Assembly (NCBI RefSeq): GCF_000214135.1
Contig: NZ_AFIE01000011.1
Location: 19,690 to 83,689 of the forward strand
Source of the DNA: Acinetobacter sp. P8-3-8
GTDB lineage: Bacteria; Pseudomonadota; Gammaproteobacteria; Pseudomonadales; Moraxellaceae
Direction: 5' to 3'
DNA: 64,000 nt
In this document: one piece after another, positions 8,972 through 18,636 of the stretch
Numbering within the stretch: the first letter of the stretch is position 1
How the letters are laid out: every line of letters starts with the position of its first letter
The notes under the pieces: model-generated
What the model was told of the DNA's origin: nothing
Database searches by the model: none
What the model saw: only the letters and a program-made list of their open reading frames with translations
Position numbers and translations under genes: made by a program

Positions 8972-10228
8972 TTACCTGCTTGGGTTACCTACCCAAGTAA
9001 ATGCATTTGGGACATCCGTCAATTGAATACTTTGTACAATTTTTGGCGTTTTCAAATCTATTTCAAGAATTTTCTTTGCTTTTGTATCATTGATAAAAAT
9101 GCTTTCAGAGGCTGCATTGACCACCAAACGGCTTTTGGCTAACTCAGTAGCGACTGGATTTTCAATAACATTCAGCTTCCCAACCACACTCCAATGTGTT
9201 GTATCGATGATATGCAATGTTCCTACGCTATCTAAAATAACAAAATATTTTCCAACCGCATTCATCACATGCTGTAAACGCTTAACTGGGGTGACTCCAT
9301 CACTTTGTGTTGCGCCTTTAGCCCAGTCAAAATTCATTGCATTTAAATTTTTAGGGTCAATGATAAACATATCCCCTGTGCCTGTCGCAAATCCAACCAA
9401 TTGATTTAACTTTTCATGTCCAACGATAGTTGTAATACGTTGATCAATTGGAATTTTTTTATCGGTAAATGTATTGCCCTTTTGCTCAACCACCAATACG
9501 CCATCTAGACATCCAAAAGCCGTATAATTTGCAATCGATCCTGCACCATGCAACTTATCACATGGATTAAGCAAAGTTTGTTCTTCATGAAAATGGTCTC
9601 CATGCAATTCATAGCTTTTGACCATACTTAAAAGATTAGAATCTTTGGGTAAATATGTACTTAAAACATAATTCCCACGAGGCTCTGCAACACCATGATG
9701 TTTTACAGGCAGTTGCTGAGTAGCAATTGACTGTTTCTCAATGGCAAGATCATTGAAATAGTCAAATTTAGACGTTTCTGTATCGTTACCATCATAAAAA
9801 ATTGCAGCTTGCCCATTAAAACTACGGAAATGTGTAGGTTTAGCGCCTTTAAACTGATAGGTCAGTAAATTAGGCGTATTGATCTGCAATTGATTATCTT
9901 TAAGGAAAATACCACTATCTGCAAACTGAACAACACCTTCATTACGGCTTAATAAGACAGCAAAACGCGATTGTGGACTACTGTATATCGTAGCAGGTGC
10001 GGTGGTAAGTGCGATTGTATTGATATTCTTTTTATCATTTAAATCATATATGGAAAGTAATGGCCTTTCAGTATCAGCATTTGCAATCACCAAACGTCCT
10101 TGATGGTCTGTTTTAGGAACGGATGGCTGAGTGACGGAACGCTGAGTATCTGAATCATCATCCCCACACCCTGCTAGTAAAACGCTGCTAAACAGTAACC
10201 CCATCAGCATTTTTTGAGAAATCATCAT
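8972..10228 (-). CDS. AztD-like zinc metallochaperone lipoprotein
   Basis: A 418-residue lipoprotein (signal LLFSSVLLAGC, lipidation at about Cys21) with a repeated beta-strand pattern suggesting a beta-propeller. Segments LVIANADTERPLLSIYDL, KHHGVAEPRG, CDKLHGAGS and FGCLDGVLVV correspond to conserved blocks of AztD, the periplasmic chaperone that delivers zinc to AztC. A His-rich GDHFHEE motif near residue 210 could bind metal. Unlike classical AztD there is no aztABC alongside and the protein is lipidated. AGGAG precedes the ATG. A Zur-box candidate at 10264-10286 argues for induction by zinc starvation. The family call rests on remembered motifs, not a search. Confidence 0.78.
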   Translation of the reverse strand: MMISQKMLMGLLFSSVLLAGCGDDDSDTQRSVTQPSVPKTDHQGRLVIANADTERPLLSIYDLNDKKNINTIALTTAPATIYSSPQSRFAVLLSRNEGVVQFADSGIFLKDNQLQINTPNLLTYQFKGAKPTHFRSFNGQAAIFYDGNDTETSKFDYFNDLAIEKQSIATQQLPVKHHGVAEPRGNYVLSTYLPKDSNLLSMVKSYELHGDHFHEEQTLLNPCDKLHGAGSIANYTAFGCLDGVLVVEQKGNTFTDKKIPIDQRITTIVGHEKLNQLVGFATGTGDMFIIDPKNLNAMNFDWAKGATQSDGVTPVKRLQHVMNAVGKYFVILDSVGTLHIIDTTHWSVVGKLNVIENPVATELAKSRLVVNAASESIFINDTKAKKILEIDLKTPKIVQSIQLTDVPNAFTWVGNPSR

Positions 10229-10263
10229 TTTAATTCTCCTATAGAATGATCATTTTTATAATT

Positions 10264-10286
10264 GAAATGTTATAACATAACATCAA
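10264..10286. promoter_or_regulatory. Putative Zur box upstream of the AztD-like gene
   Basis: GAAATGTTATA at 10264-10274, one central base, then CATAACATCAA matches the enterobacterial Zur consensus (two inverted GAAATGTTATA arms) at 18 of 22 arm positions. The core ATGTTATAACAT is a perfect palindrome. It lies 36-58 bases before the start of the minus-strand lipoprotein gene, a position suited to repression. It could also affect glyQ, whose start is 170 bases away on the other side, but that is less likely. Confidence 0.75.
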
Positions 10287-10457
10287 CAAAAAACAAAATG
10301 GTATTCCTGAGCCGCCATTAAGATCGAGTTAGTTGATAAATCATCGTTACAAAGTTATAGAAAACAATAAAAGATATTCTCATAACTCCTTTGCCACTCA
10401 CTCGCAAAATCCTTATACTTAGAACCAATTTTTTCTTATATTTATAATGGATGCTGC

Positions 10458-11447
10458 ATGAGTCGCGCCATATCGCATATTGATACATTCCAAGGCTTAA
10501 TTCTTGCCTTACAAAACTACTGGGCTGAACAAGGTTGTGTCATTTTACAACCTTACGATATGGAAATGGGTGCAGGGACATTCCACACTGCAACATTCTT
10601 ACGCGCACTTGGGCCTGAAACTTGGAACGCAGCATACGTTCAACCATCACGTCGTCCTAAAGACGGTCGTTATGGCGAAAACCCAAACCGTTTGCAACAC
10701 TATTACCAATTCCAAGTGGTACTGAAACCAAACCCAGACAATATCCAACAGCTTTACCTAGACTCGTTAAAAGCCATTGGTATTGATACCCTTACTCACG
10801 ATATTCGTTTCGTAGAAGACAACTGGGAATCTCCAACGCTCGGTGCATGGGGCTTAGGTTGGGAAGTTTGGTTAAACGGTATGGAAGTGACTCAATTTAC
10901 CTACTTCCAACAAGTCGGTGGTGTTGAATGTTACCCAGTAACAGGTGAAATCACTTACGGTCTTGAACGTTTGGCCATGTACCTACAAGGTGTCGATTCT
11001 GTTTACGATCTTGTTTGGACCAAAGGTCAGTTTGGTACTGTGACTTATGGCGATGTATTCCATCAAAACGAAGTTGAGCAATCAACGTATAACTTTGAAT
11101 ATGCCAACGTTGAAAAAATGTTTGAATTATTCGATTTCTATGAAGCTGAAGCAACGCGCTTAATGGAGGCTGAACTTCCACTGCCGGCCTATGAACAAGT
11201 CATTAAAGCATCTCATTGCTTTAACTTACTCGATGCACGTGGTGCAATTTCTGTGACTGAACGTCAACGTTATATTTTACGTGTACGTACTTTGGCGCGT
11301 TCAATTGCGCAAAGTTATGTGGCTGCTCGTGCCAAGCTTGGTTTCCCAATGGCAGAACCACATTTACGTGATGAAGTTTTAGCTCAATTGAAAGCTCAGG
11401 TTGAAGCAGAAGCGGCTCAAGCAGAAAAATCAGCGGAGAACAAATAA
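10458..11447 (+). CDS. glyQ: Glycine--tRNA ligase alpha subunit
   Basis: The 329-residue alpha chain of the bacterial tetrameric glycyl-tRNA synthetase charges tRNA-Gly. The N-terminal block [17 protein letters not shown] and class II motif region [18 protein letters not shown] are intact. The C-terminus is an Ala/Glu-rich tail slightly longer than the E. coli subunit (303). Its stop codon overlaps the glyS start by one base (TAATG), so the two subunits are translationally coupled. Confidence 0.97.
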   Translation: MSRAISHIDTFQGLILALQNYWAEQGCVILQPYDMEMGAGTFHTATFLRALGPETWNAAYVQPSRRPKDGRYGENPNRLQHYYQFQVVLKPNPDNIQQLYLDSLKAIGIDTLTHDIRFVEDNWESPTLGAWGLGWEVWLNGMEVTQFTYFQQVGGVECYPVTGEITYGLERLAMYLQGVDSVYDLVWTKGQFGTVTYGDVFHQNEVEQSTYNFEYANVEKMFELFDFYEAEATRLMEAELPLPAYEQVIKASHCFNLLDARGAISVTERQRYILRVRTLARSIAQSYVAARAKLGFPMAEPHLRDEVLAQLKAQVEAEAAQAEKSAENK

Positions 11448-13516
11448 TGTCTAAACATACAGTTTTATTTGAACTTGGCTGTGAAGAGCTTCCTCCAAAA
11501 AGCTTAAAAACTTTACGCGACGCATTGCAAGCTGAAACAGAAAAAGGCTTAAAAGATGCAGGCTTAGCTTTTGATTCTATCGAAGCTTATGCAGCGCCTC
11601 GTCGTTTGGCATTGAAAATTATCAATGTAGATGGTGCTCAAGCAGATACTCAAAAACGTTTTGACGGCCCTGCTGTACAAGCTGCTTATGATCCAGAAGG
11701 TAAACCAACCAAAGCACTTGAAGGCTTTATGCGTGGTCAAGGCATTACTGCGGATCAAGTTTCAACTTTCCAAGCGGGTAAAGTTGAAAAAGTTTGCTAC
11801 CTAAAAGATGTGAAAGGTCAAAGTCTTGATGTTTTACTACCACAAATTTTACAAACTGCTTTAGATAATCTTCCTATTGCAAAACGTATGCGTTCTGCGG
11901 CAAGCCGTACTGAATTTGTACGTCCTGTAAAATGGGTTGTGTTGTTAAAAGACAATGATGTTGTTGATGCTACCATTCAGGATCATAAAGCAAGTAATGT
12001 GACTTATGGTCACCGTTTCCATGCACCTGAAGCGATTACTTTAGCCAATGCGGATGCTTATTTAGATGCGCTTCGCACTGCAAAAGTTGTAGCGAATTTT
12101 GAAGAACGCCAAGCAATCATTGACCAACAAGTTAAAGCACTTGCTGATGAAGTGAATGCGATTGCGATTGTTCCAAGCGACCTTCGTGATGAAGTAACCG
12201 CATTGGTTGAATGGCCTGTTGCGCTTCGTGCCAGCTTTGAAGAACGTTTCCTTGCTGTGCCTCAAGAAGCGTTAATCACGACGATGCAAGACAATCAGAA
12301 GTATTTCTGTTTAGTGAATAGCGATAACAAATTACAGCCTTATTTCATTACCGTTTCAAATATTGAGTCTAAAGATCCGACTCAAATTATTGAAGGCAAT
12401 GAGAAAGTTGTACGCCCTCGTTTGTCTGATGCTGAATTCTTTTTCTTACAAGACCAAAAGCAACCGCTTGCATCTCGTAAAGAAAAACTCGCCAATATGG
12501 TTTTCCAAGCACAGTTAGGTACGCTTTGGAATAAATCTGAACGTATTGCCAAATTAGCTGTGGCTTTATCTGCTATCACAGGTGCAAACCCTGCGGATGC
12601 TGAAAAAGCAGCACTTCTTGCAAAGTGTGATTTAACTTCTGAATTGGTTGGCGAATTCCCAGAACTTCAAGGTATTGCGGGCACTTACTATGCACGTATT
12701 GAAGGCGAGAATGATGAAGTTGCGGAAGCTTTAGGTGAGCAATATTTACCTAAGTTTGCGGGTGATGTTTTACCAAAAACTAAAACTGGTACTACGATTG
12801 CCCTTGCGGATCGTTTAGACACGCTGACTGGTATTTTCGGTATTGGTCAAGCGCCGACAGGTTCGAAAGACCCGTTTGCTTTACGTCGTTCTGCGATTGG
12901 TATTTTGCGTTTAGTCACTGAAAATAATCTTGATGTTTCGATTGAAGAATTGATCAAGCTTGCTTTGGCTGCTTATGGTGATGTATTAAAAGACCACGAC
13001 AAGACTTTGGCAGATGCGGTTGCGTTCCTTGAAGGTCGTTACCGTGCGAAATATGAAGACCAAGGCGTTGCTGTTGATGTGATTCAAGCGGTTCAAGCGC
13101 TTTCGCCAAAATCACCTCTTGATTTTGATAAGCGTGTAACTGCGGTGAATCATTTCCGTAGTTTGCCTGAAGCTGCTGCTTTGGCTGCTGCGAATAAACG
13201 TGTTGCGAATATCTTGGCGAAAGAAGCTGCGCCTACAGGTGAGATTGTTGAGTCTAAGTTAGTTGAAGATGCTGAAAAAACACTTTATGCAGAGATTCAA
13301 AATGTTCTACCTGTAGTTCAACCACTTTTGGCTGCGAAAGACTACACAGAAGCACTTTCTAAGTTAGCTGCGTTGCGTGCACCAATTGATGCTTTCTTTG
13401 AAGGTGTAATGGTCATGGCGGAAGATGCTGAATTGAAAGCGAACCGTTTACGTTTACTGGCTCAGTTGCGTGATTTGTTTACCAGTGTTGCGGATATTTC
13501 GGTGTTGCAGCATTAA
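11447..13516 (+). CDS. glyS: Glycine--tRNA ligase beta subunit
   Basis: The 689-residue beta chain binds tRNA and carries the HD-like and anticodon-binding domains of the alpha2beta2 enzyme. It opens with [17 protein letters not shown], the family N-terminus. The length equals that of E. coli GlyS (689). Coupled to glyQ by a one-base overlap and followed by a terminator, so glyQS is a two-gene operon. Confidence 0.97.
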   Translation: MSKHTVLFELGCEELPPKSLKTLRDALQAETEKGLKDAGLAFDSIEAYAAPRRLALKIINVDGAQADTQKRFDGPAVQAAYDPEGKPTKALEGFMRGQGITADQVSTFQAGKVEKVCYLKDVKGQSLDVLLPQILQTALDNLPIAKRMRSAASRTEFVRPVKWVVLLKDNDVVDATIQDHKASNVTYGHRFHAPEAITLANADAYLDALRTAKVVANFEERQAIIDQQVKALADEVNAIAIVPSDLRDEVTALVEWPVALRASFEERFLAVPQEALITTMQDNQKYFCLVNSDNKLQPYFITVSNIESKDPTQIIEGNEKVVRPRLSDAEFFFLQDQKQPLASRKEKLANMVFQAQLGTLWNKSERIAKLAVALSAITGANPADAEKAALLAKCDLTSELVGEFPELQGIAGTYYARIEGENDEVAEALGEQYLPKFAGDVLPKTKTGTTIALADRLDTLTGIFGIGQAPTGSKDPFALRRSAIGILRLVTENNLDVSIEELIKLALAAYGDVLKDHDKTLADAVAFLEGRYRAKYEDQGVAVDVIQAVQALSPKSPLDFDKRVTAVNHFRSLPEAAALAAANKRVANILAKEAAPTGEIVESKLVEDAEKTLYAEIQNVLPVVQPLLAAKDYTEALSKLAALRAPIDAFFEGVMVMAEDAELKANRLRLLAQLRDLFTSVADISVLQH

Positions 13517-13539
13517 GCAAATATTTGAAATAAAATGAG

Positions 13540-13567
13540 AACCCTGCTTAAATAAGTGGGGTTTTTA
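13540..13567 (+). terminator. Rho-independent terminator of glyQS
   Basis: AACCCTGCTTA pairs with TAAGTGGGGTT (two G-T pairs), followed by a T-run. Confidence 0.8.
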
Positions 13568-13668
13568 ATGCTACTTATTTAAGCCTTAGATTAATTATGC
13601 TAATTATCTTAGCAACTAAGAAAAGGTTATTGTAAGACTTCTTTTTTCCTTTATTAAGCAGAATAAGA

Positions 13669-14352
13669 ATGAGTAATTTCAACTTTTTGCAAACTTTACT
13701 TTTATTAATTCCATATATTTCTACTTTTTTATTTTTTAAATATGTATTTAATAATGATGCTTTCTTTATCAGAAAGAAAAGTTACTTTAAGATAGATTTT
13801 TTAATTTCTATTTGTTTCTTAACATCTTTTCTATTTATTCTTTGGAATTCTTATTTTTATACTTATCTCTTTTTAGGTTTGAAAATTTCAAAGGAAACTA
13901 TCTTCTTCAATGATAAATTTATCACTTTCCTTGGTGTTGTTTTAGCTGTAATTGGCTGGCTTTATACCGTAAGAAGCCAACTTCATAGCAATATGAAAAA
14001 CCACTCTATTCAAACCATTATGAATGCGCGCTTATCTGAATGTTATAATGAAAAATTTGATAGTATTTATGGAATTTTAGCGAATGATGAAACTTTAACA
14101 TTGGATAAATATAATTCACTATCTCCTAAAGAAAAATCAGTCGTACACTATATTTTGAATTACTATGAATCAGTTGCTATTAGTATCCGATATAGCGAAT
14201 TTGAAGAAGAAATAGTGAAAAGTATGATGCGATCTCAAGTAATCAGAACACATAAAACCTTCAAAGAAGTCTTGGATGATTTAAGAAATAAGTCTTCGTC
14301 ATATTATGAACATTTTCACTTATTACATAATCGTTGGAGTGATCTAAGTTAG
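13669..14352 (+). CDS. Membrane protein of DUF4760-like type, possibly acquired
   Basis: A 227-residue protein with three hydrophobic segments in the first 105 residues and a cytoplasmic helical C-terminal half. The latter contains YILNYYESVAISIRYSEFEEEIVKSMMRSQV, resembling the DUF4760 pattern of an ILN-aromatic-E segment followed by an acidic helix. The gene is visibly more A/T-rich (many TTT, ATT, AAA codons) than glyS before it, suggesting horizontal acquisition. Proteins of this shape are seen near defence loci, but nothing here demonstrates such a role and no partner gene is adjacent. Confidence 0.65.
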   Translation: MSNFNFLQTLLLLIPYISTFLFFKYVFNNDAFFIRKKSYFKIDFLISICFLTSFLFILWNSYFYTYLFLGLKISKETIFFNDKFITFLGVVLAVIGWLYTVRSQLHSNMKNHSIQTIMNARLSECYNEKFDSIYGILANDETLTLDKYNSLSPKEKSVVHYILNYYESVAISIRYSEFEEEIVKSMMRSQVIRTHKTFKEVLDDLRNKSSSYYEHFHLLHNRWSDLS

Positions 14353-14495
14353 TTTATTAATTTTCTTTATTTATAGTACCCCCTATTTATTATCCAACAT
14401 CAATATAATTACCAATCTAGAACCAAATCAATTTAAATTTTTATCTAAGTACATATAAACTGAAGCTATTAAATTCATCTCAAGATCAAAAATCA

Positions 14496-14879
14496 ATGAA
14501 TCCAAAAATTGTATTATCCTCTTTACTAATCACATTCACCCTCACCGCTTGCTCAACCACACCGACCAATCCCAACGCCCCCGTGGTTTTAGAACAGCAT
14601 AAAAACATCTCTGCTGAACCTACAACAAAACACAACTTAGCTCGTCTGATTAAACAAAAAGACAACTGCCTTATTGAGTTCACAGGTAACTTTGAAACAG
14701 GCAAAGCCACTGAATACTGGATCTTTAACGGAGACCAATTGATTTCAGCATTTTCCAATGTAAAAGCTGATGTCGAAAATACTCAAACTGTTTTTGATGT
14801 GCAAAGCCCTGAAAAAACCAAGAATTTCAATTCATTGAAAAATAATTTTAAGACATCAAATTTAGAAAAATGTAATTAA
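14496..14879 (+). CDS. Hypothetical small lipoprotein
   Basis: A 127-residue protein with signal MNPKIVLSSLLITFTLTAC, lipobox LTAC with lipidation at Cys19, then a Thr/Pro/Asn linker. The mature part of about 100 residues has one Cys near the middle and one at the C-terminal end (LEKCN). I do not recognise a family. The ribosome-binding site is weak. It is a single-gene unit ended by the hairpin at 14886-14930. Confidence 0.7.
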   Translation: MNPKIVLSSLLITFTLTACSTTPTNPNAPVVLEQHKNISAEPTTKHNLARLIKQKDNCLIEFTGNFETGKATEYWIFNGDQLISAFSNVKADVENTQTVFDVQSPEKTKNFNSLKNNFKTSNLEKCN

Positions 14880-14885
14880 AATAGC

Positions 14886-14930
14886 AAGAATCACTTAAAC
14901 ATGATCTCATCATGATTAAGTGATTCTTGT
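14886..14930. terminator. Long stem-loop after the small lipoprotein gene
   Basis: CAAGAATCACTTAA and TTAAGTGATTCTTG form a perfect outer stem with CATGAT/ATCATG inside. There is no long T-run, so it may act as an mRNA-stabilising hairpin or a weak terminator. The rest of the gene-free stretch to 15210 shows no recognised feature apart from the presumed promoter of the next gene. Confidence 0.6.
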
Positions 14931-15210
14931 GGACTCTGACTATTCACGTACCACCTATCTATTCAAGAATTTCTAAACAACACTGACTACAGTTGTAACT
15001 TTAAAAAAGAATAAAATGGATTGAAAACCTATAAATCAATGATTTAAAAATGCTTGCTGTGTAAACTCCATTCACAATTCTTTCATTTTTGTTAAAACTC
15101 TGTAGATAAGCTGTTGATGTTTTATCTCAAAACCTGTTTTCCACAACATTTCCGATTAATATGACGCTGACTTAAACTAGATGTGATTCAAGCACAGGAT
15201 AAAAGCAATT

Positions 15211-15984
15211 ATGAAAATGCTTAAAACAACAGTTATCGCAACAGCACTTATTGCGAGTTCTCCTCTTTTTGCAAACACAGCCGTAAATGGTAGTGTAAAT
15301 GCATCTGCTGAAGTAAACACCAATACCCAAGGTGGTCTGATACATAACATTGGTCAAGGGATTCAAAATACTGCCGATAAAGTCGGTAGTGGTATTGAAA
15401 AAGGCGTTGATAAAACCCGTGATGTATCTAAAGACGCTTGGGATGGCACAAAAAATGTGGCAGGCAAAGTCGGTAATGGCATTGAAAAAGGTGCCGATAA
15501 AACTGTTGATGTGTCTAAAGATGCATGGGATGGCACTAAAAATGTGGCAGGCAAAGTCGGTAATGGCATTGAAAAAGGTGCCGATAAAACCGTTGATGTG
15601 TCTAAAGATGCATGGGATGGCACTAAAAATGTGGCAGGCAAAGTAGGCAATGGCATTGAAAAAGGTGTCGATAAAACTGTTGATGTGTCTAAAGATGCAT
15701 GGGACGGCACTAAAAATGTTGCTGATAAAGCAGGTCATGGCATTGAAAAAGGTGTCGATAAAAGTAAAGCTGCAACTAAAGGCGCTTGGAAAAACACCAA
15801 GGAACTAAGCTCTAAAGCAGCTAAAAATACCAAAACAGCAACAAGCAAAACTTGGCAAAAAACCAAAGATGTTGTTAAGCCAAAATCTACAAATGTAAAT
15901 GTGAATTCACAAGCTCAAGTGAAAACACCTGTTGCTAGTGCCAAAGTTGGTGTGTCAACTGAAGCAAAAGCTGGAACAAAATAA
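15211..15984 (+). CDS. Secreted LEA-like repeat protein
   Basis: A 257-residue exported protein with a clear signal peptide (MKMLKTTVIATALIASSPLFA, cleavage near 21). Residues 59-174 are four tandem 29-residue repeats of the type GNGIEKGADKTVDVSKDAW plus DGTKNVAGKV, and a fifth degenerate one follows. The repeats are rich in Lys, Asp and Gly with periodic hydrophobics, resembling late-embryogenesis-abundant or YtxH-like amphipathic helices. The C-terminal 50 residues are a basic linker. A role in desiccation or envelope stress is an inference. The gene at 16179 encodes a shorter relative. A good terminator follows. Confidence 0.78.
   Translation: MKMLKTTVIATALIASSPLFANTAVNGSVNASAEVNTNTQGGLIHNIGQGIQNTADKVGSGIEKGVDKTRDVSKDAWDGTKNVAGKVGNGIEKGADKTVDVSKDAWDGTKNVAGKVGNGIEKGADKTVDVSKDAWDGTKNVAGKVGNGIEKGVDKTVDVSKDAWDGTKNVADKAGHGIEKGVDKSKAATKGAWKNTKELSSKAAKNTKTATSKTWQKTKDVVKPKSTNVNVNSQAQVKTPVASAKVGVSTEAKAGTK
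15385..15732 (+). repeat. Four tandem 87-bp coding repeats
   Basis: The block is exactly 4 x 87 bases and in frame, encoding 29-residue units. Copies 2, 3 and 4 differ by only a few bases, mostly synonymous, so expansion was recent or is maintained by gene conversion. Copy number is likely to vary between strains. Confidence 0.92.
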
Positions 15985-16006
15985 GGTTTTAATTTCAGGT
16001 TTAGTC

Positions 16007-16031
16007 AAAGCTCACTTCGGTGAGCTTTTTT
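16007..16031 (+). terminator. Terminator of the repeat-protein gene
   Basis: AAAGCTCAC and GTGAGCTTT enclose a stable TTCG tetraloop, followed by a T-run. Confidence 0.92.
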
Positions 16032-16190
16032 ACAACAAGCGTTTTTAATATTTCCAATGTATAGATATGTATTTTTCTGTACTCATTTTTCTAATAATCC
16101 ATCTATTGGATCAATAACACAGTAGCATAGTCACAATATTATTTTAGTTGATGGCTCAACAGCAGTCAGCATAGAGAGATGAAAGAGTTA

Positions 16191-16817
16191 ATGAAAATAA
16201 TCAAAGGTTTATGCGTCAGTACTGCTGTTCTAATGTCATCATCATTATTTGCTCAAACAGAAAATACCAATCAGACACCACCCTATGGTGATAACCCGAA
16301 CATTTTTAAAGTATTGGCATATAAAACAGGTTCAGCAATTCAAAATACGGCTGAAAAAGTTGGCAATGCCACTGAAAAAGGGATTCAAAAGATAAAGCCT
16401 AAAATTGATGAAACTGTTGAAAATACAAAAACCTATACTACAGAACAAGCAACGATTGCCCGTGACAATACTCGTGAAGGCATTGATAAAACAGTTAAAA
16501 AAGTAGAACAGACCAAAGATAGAATACTGGGTAAAACCGACTCAAACGTACCGATTGAACAAGGCAGCTTAAGTCAATCTTCTACACCGCCAAGCAGTAC
16601 CATGAATCATGTAGCACCTGTTTCAACACCAAGTGCCGCCACTGAAACACATGTCATGGCTCCGCCAGCACAACAGGTAGCGCCACAAAACGTGCAAAAT
16701 ACAGTTCAAGAAGAACCTGAAATTAAGAAGCAGTCTTTACCTATTGAAAATAATTCAATTCCTACCGATTCAAATGTAAATAAACCATCCGATGATGAAG
16801 CAGGCATTCCTCGTTAA
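16191..16817 (+). CDS. Secreted LEA-like protein, paralogue of the upstream repeat protein
   Basis: About 208 residues with a signal peptide (MKIIKGLCVSTAVLMSSSLFA). Its segment KTGSAIQNTAEKVGNATEKG mirrors the pre-repeat and repeat sequence of the protein at 15211 but is not tandemly repeated. A Lys/Thr/Asp-rich helical stretch follows, then a Pro/Ser/Gln-rich low-complexity tail. The start at 16191 is preferred over an in-frame ATG at 16179, which is too close to its GAGAG. The pair probably arose by duplication. Function is unknown. Confidence 0.7.
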   Translation: MKIIKGLCVSTAVLMSSSLFAQTENTNQTPPYGDNPNIFKVLAYKTGSAIQNTAEKVGNATEKGIQKIKPKIDETVENTKTYTTEQATIARDNTREGIDKTVKKVEQTKDRILGKTDSNVPIEQGSLSQSSTPPSSTMNHVAPVSTPSAATETHVMAPPAQQVAPQNVQNTVQEEPEIKKQSLPIENNSIPTDSNVNKPSDDEAGIPR

Positions 16818-16871
16818 TTAAATTGATTCGCACTTATCATTTCTGCTTTATATAACTTCGAAATATAACCT

Positions 16872-16909
16872 TAAAGGCTCTTTCTACAAAACAATAGGGA
16901 GAGCCTTTA
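16872..16909. terminator. Bidirectional terminator hairpin
   Basis: AAAGGCTCT and AGAGCCTTT are perfectly complementary around a 20-base loop, between convergent genes ending at 16817 and 16919. Confidence 0.65.
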
Positions 16910-16918
16910 AGATAAGAT

Positions 16919-17875
16919 TTACCCATTCACTTGACGAATCGGCTGTCCTTGCTTAAATGCTTCAGCATTCTCAAACAACTGATTCACCATACGCTGACGT
17001 GCTTGCACACTGCCCCATGCGCTATGTGGGGTAATAATTAAGTTAGGAATATCTTCAGCCAACAACACATTGCCTTCTTTTGGTGGTTCTATTGAAAGCA
17101 CATCGGTTGCTGCACCTGCAATTTTGCCTTGTCTTAATGCATCTGCAAGCGCCTGTTCATTGACAATACCGCCACGTGCGCAATTGATTAAAAATGCAGA
17201 GTTTTTCATTAGGTCAAATTGTGGAGCGCTGATTAAATCTTTAGTTTCATCGGTTAATGGGCAATGTAAAGTTAAGAAATCTACTTGAGGCAACAATTCA
17301 GCAAAAGGGACTCGCTTTTCATCACTGCTACGGTTTGGTAAAGCTCCGACCAGTACATTCATACCAAACGCTTCGGCAAGTTTAGCAACAGCTTTGCCAA
17401 GTTCACCATAACCAATGACACCTAGTGTTTTTCCTGATAATTCAATAATTGGAAAATCCAGTAAGCAGAAAATTGGCGAGTTGTTCCATTGCCCTTGTTT
17501 CACCGCTTGGTCGTATTTTAATAACGAGGTTGCTAATGCCAACATCAGTGCAATCGTATGCTGTGCGACTGCTGAAGTGCCATAACCTTGGCAATTACAC
17601 ACAACCACACCTTGAGATTTGGCTTGGACTAAATCGACATTATTGGTCCCTGTTGCTGAAATTAAGATCAACTTTAATTGGTGGCACTGCTCAATGGTAT
17701 TTGCATCAAGCATCACTTTATTGCTGATGATCACATCAACATCTTGAACACGCTCTAAAACTTGTTCAGGTGTAGTCGATGGATAAAGAATGAGTTCGTC
17801 AAAAGCTGTTTTTAACTGGGAAAAATCCAAATCATTTTTATCTAAAGATTCATAATCTAAAAAAACAGCTTTCAT
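16919..17875 (-). CDS. D-2-hydroxyacid dehydrogenase (NAD(P)-dependent)
   Basis: About 318 residues. The Rossmann motif GVIGYGELGKAVAKLAEAFG lies near residue 150. The catalytic Arg is in CARGGIVNE, followed by the Glu of the EPP motif, and the catalytic His is in TPHSAWGS. This layout is that of glycerate/hydroxypyruvate dehydrogenases. The start is placed at ATG 17875, with AAGTGAG upstream; a GTG at 17887 is the alternative. The closest role would be hydroxypyruvate or glyoxylate reduction, but the substrate cannot be assigned from sequence. A TetR regulator follows in the same direction upstream and may control it. Confidence 0.88.
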   Translation of the reverse strand: MKAVFLDYESLDKNDLDFSQLKTAFDELILYPSTTPEQVLERVQDVDVIISNKVMLDANTIEQCHQLKLILISATGTNNVDLVQAKSQGVVVCNCQGYGTSAVAQHTIALMLALATSLLKYDQAVKQGQWNNSPIFCLLDFPIIELSGKTLGVIGYGELGKAVAKLAEAFGMNVLVGALPNRSSDEKRVPFAELLPQVDFLTLHCPLTDETKDLISAPQFDLMKNSAFLINCARGGIVNEQALADALRQGKIAGAATDVLSIEPPKEGNVLLAEDIPNLIITPHSAWGSVQARQRMVNQLFENAEAFKQGQPIRQVNG

Positions 17876-17967
17876 CGATATACTCACTTATCCATTTGCA
17901 ACATTTACAATATGTAGGGTTGATTTCAGTTTACTACTTTTCATTTATAGTAAAACTACCGTAAATA

Positions 17968-18636
17968 TTACACTTGTGAAATAGGATATGAGTTATTTTT
18001 TAATGCGCCCAAGTAAGCGATCGCCATCCGATACGCCTCTTGCATGATCTCTTCCGAAATATAATTATCATTATAATAACCATGTTTCATGTAGGTAAAA
18101 ATCAGTTCCATGAGAATGGTTAATACATCAGGATTTTGTGGAACGTAACTCTCTACTTTGATGATTTCCAAAGCTTTACGTACTCCGTCACTCAACTGTT
18201 GCAGTTCAACTTGGTATTCCAAATATGCTTGTCGAGTAAATGGCCCGCTGAGAATGATCAGACTGGCGACTTCTGATTCATTAAAAAAATTGGCTGTAGT
18301 ACGAATCAAACTTGCTGTTAATAGTTTCCCATTTTCTTCAATTGATGTTTTGGGGCTTTCAGTTAATACACGTACTGCGGCTTGTCCCAATTGTTTAAGC
18401 AAAACATTTAAATGTATCAAAGCAATATGTCGTAAAAGATCGTATTTACTTGGAAAAAATTGGTAAATACTGGTACGAGGAACACCAGATGCATTGGCAA
18501 TCTCAGGAATAGAAATTTTTTCAATTCCAATGGTTAAAAGCAACTCTTGTGTCGTCGCAATTACCTTTTCCATACGCTTCTGAGTACGTTCTTGTTTTGG
18601 TTGATTTATTACTTTCTTCGTCATTTTTTTTTGCAT
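17968..18636 (-). CDS. TetR/AcrR-family transcriptional regulator
   Basis: A 222-residue regulator with the usual N-terminal helix-turn-helix: ISIPEIANASGVPRTSIYQFFPSK at about residues 41-64, preceded by a basic tail. The C-terminal ligand-binding half is poorly conserved, as is normal. AGGA lies 8-9 bases before the ATG. It is in the same orientation as, and 92 bases upstream of, the D-2-hydroxyacid dehydrogenase, so co-regulation is plausible. The ligand is unknown. Confidence 0.88.
   Translation of the reverse strand: MQKKMTKKVINQPKQERTQKRMEKVIATTQELLLTIGIEKISIPEIANASGVPRTSIYQFFPSKYDLLRHIALIHLNVLLKQLGQAAVRVLTESPKTSIEENGKLLTASLIRTTANFFNESEVASLIILSGPFTRQAYLEYQVELQQLSDGVRKALEIIKVESYVPQNPDVLTILMELIFTYMKHGYYNDNYISEEIMQEAYRMAIAYLGALKNNSYPISQV

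Noticed and set aside
13669-14352. Calling the DUF4760-like gene a phage-defence system
   Set aside because: Only composition and topology support it; there is no recognised catalytic motif or partner gene. Kept as a low-scored finding only.
15385-15732. Possible CRISPR-like direct repeats
   Set aside because: Repeats are contiguous 87-bp coding units with no spacers and no cas genes nearby.
15172-15738. Long antisense and shifted open frames over the 87-bp repeats, up to 188 residues
   Set aside because: They exist because the 87-bp period is a multiple of three, so any frame open in one unit stays open. They are low-complexity repeats without ribosome-binding sites; the plus-strand protein has a signal peptide and sensible composition.
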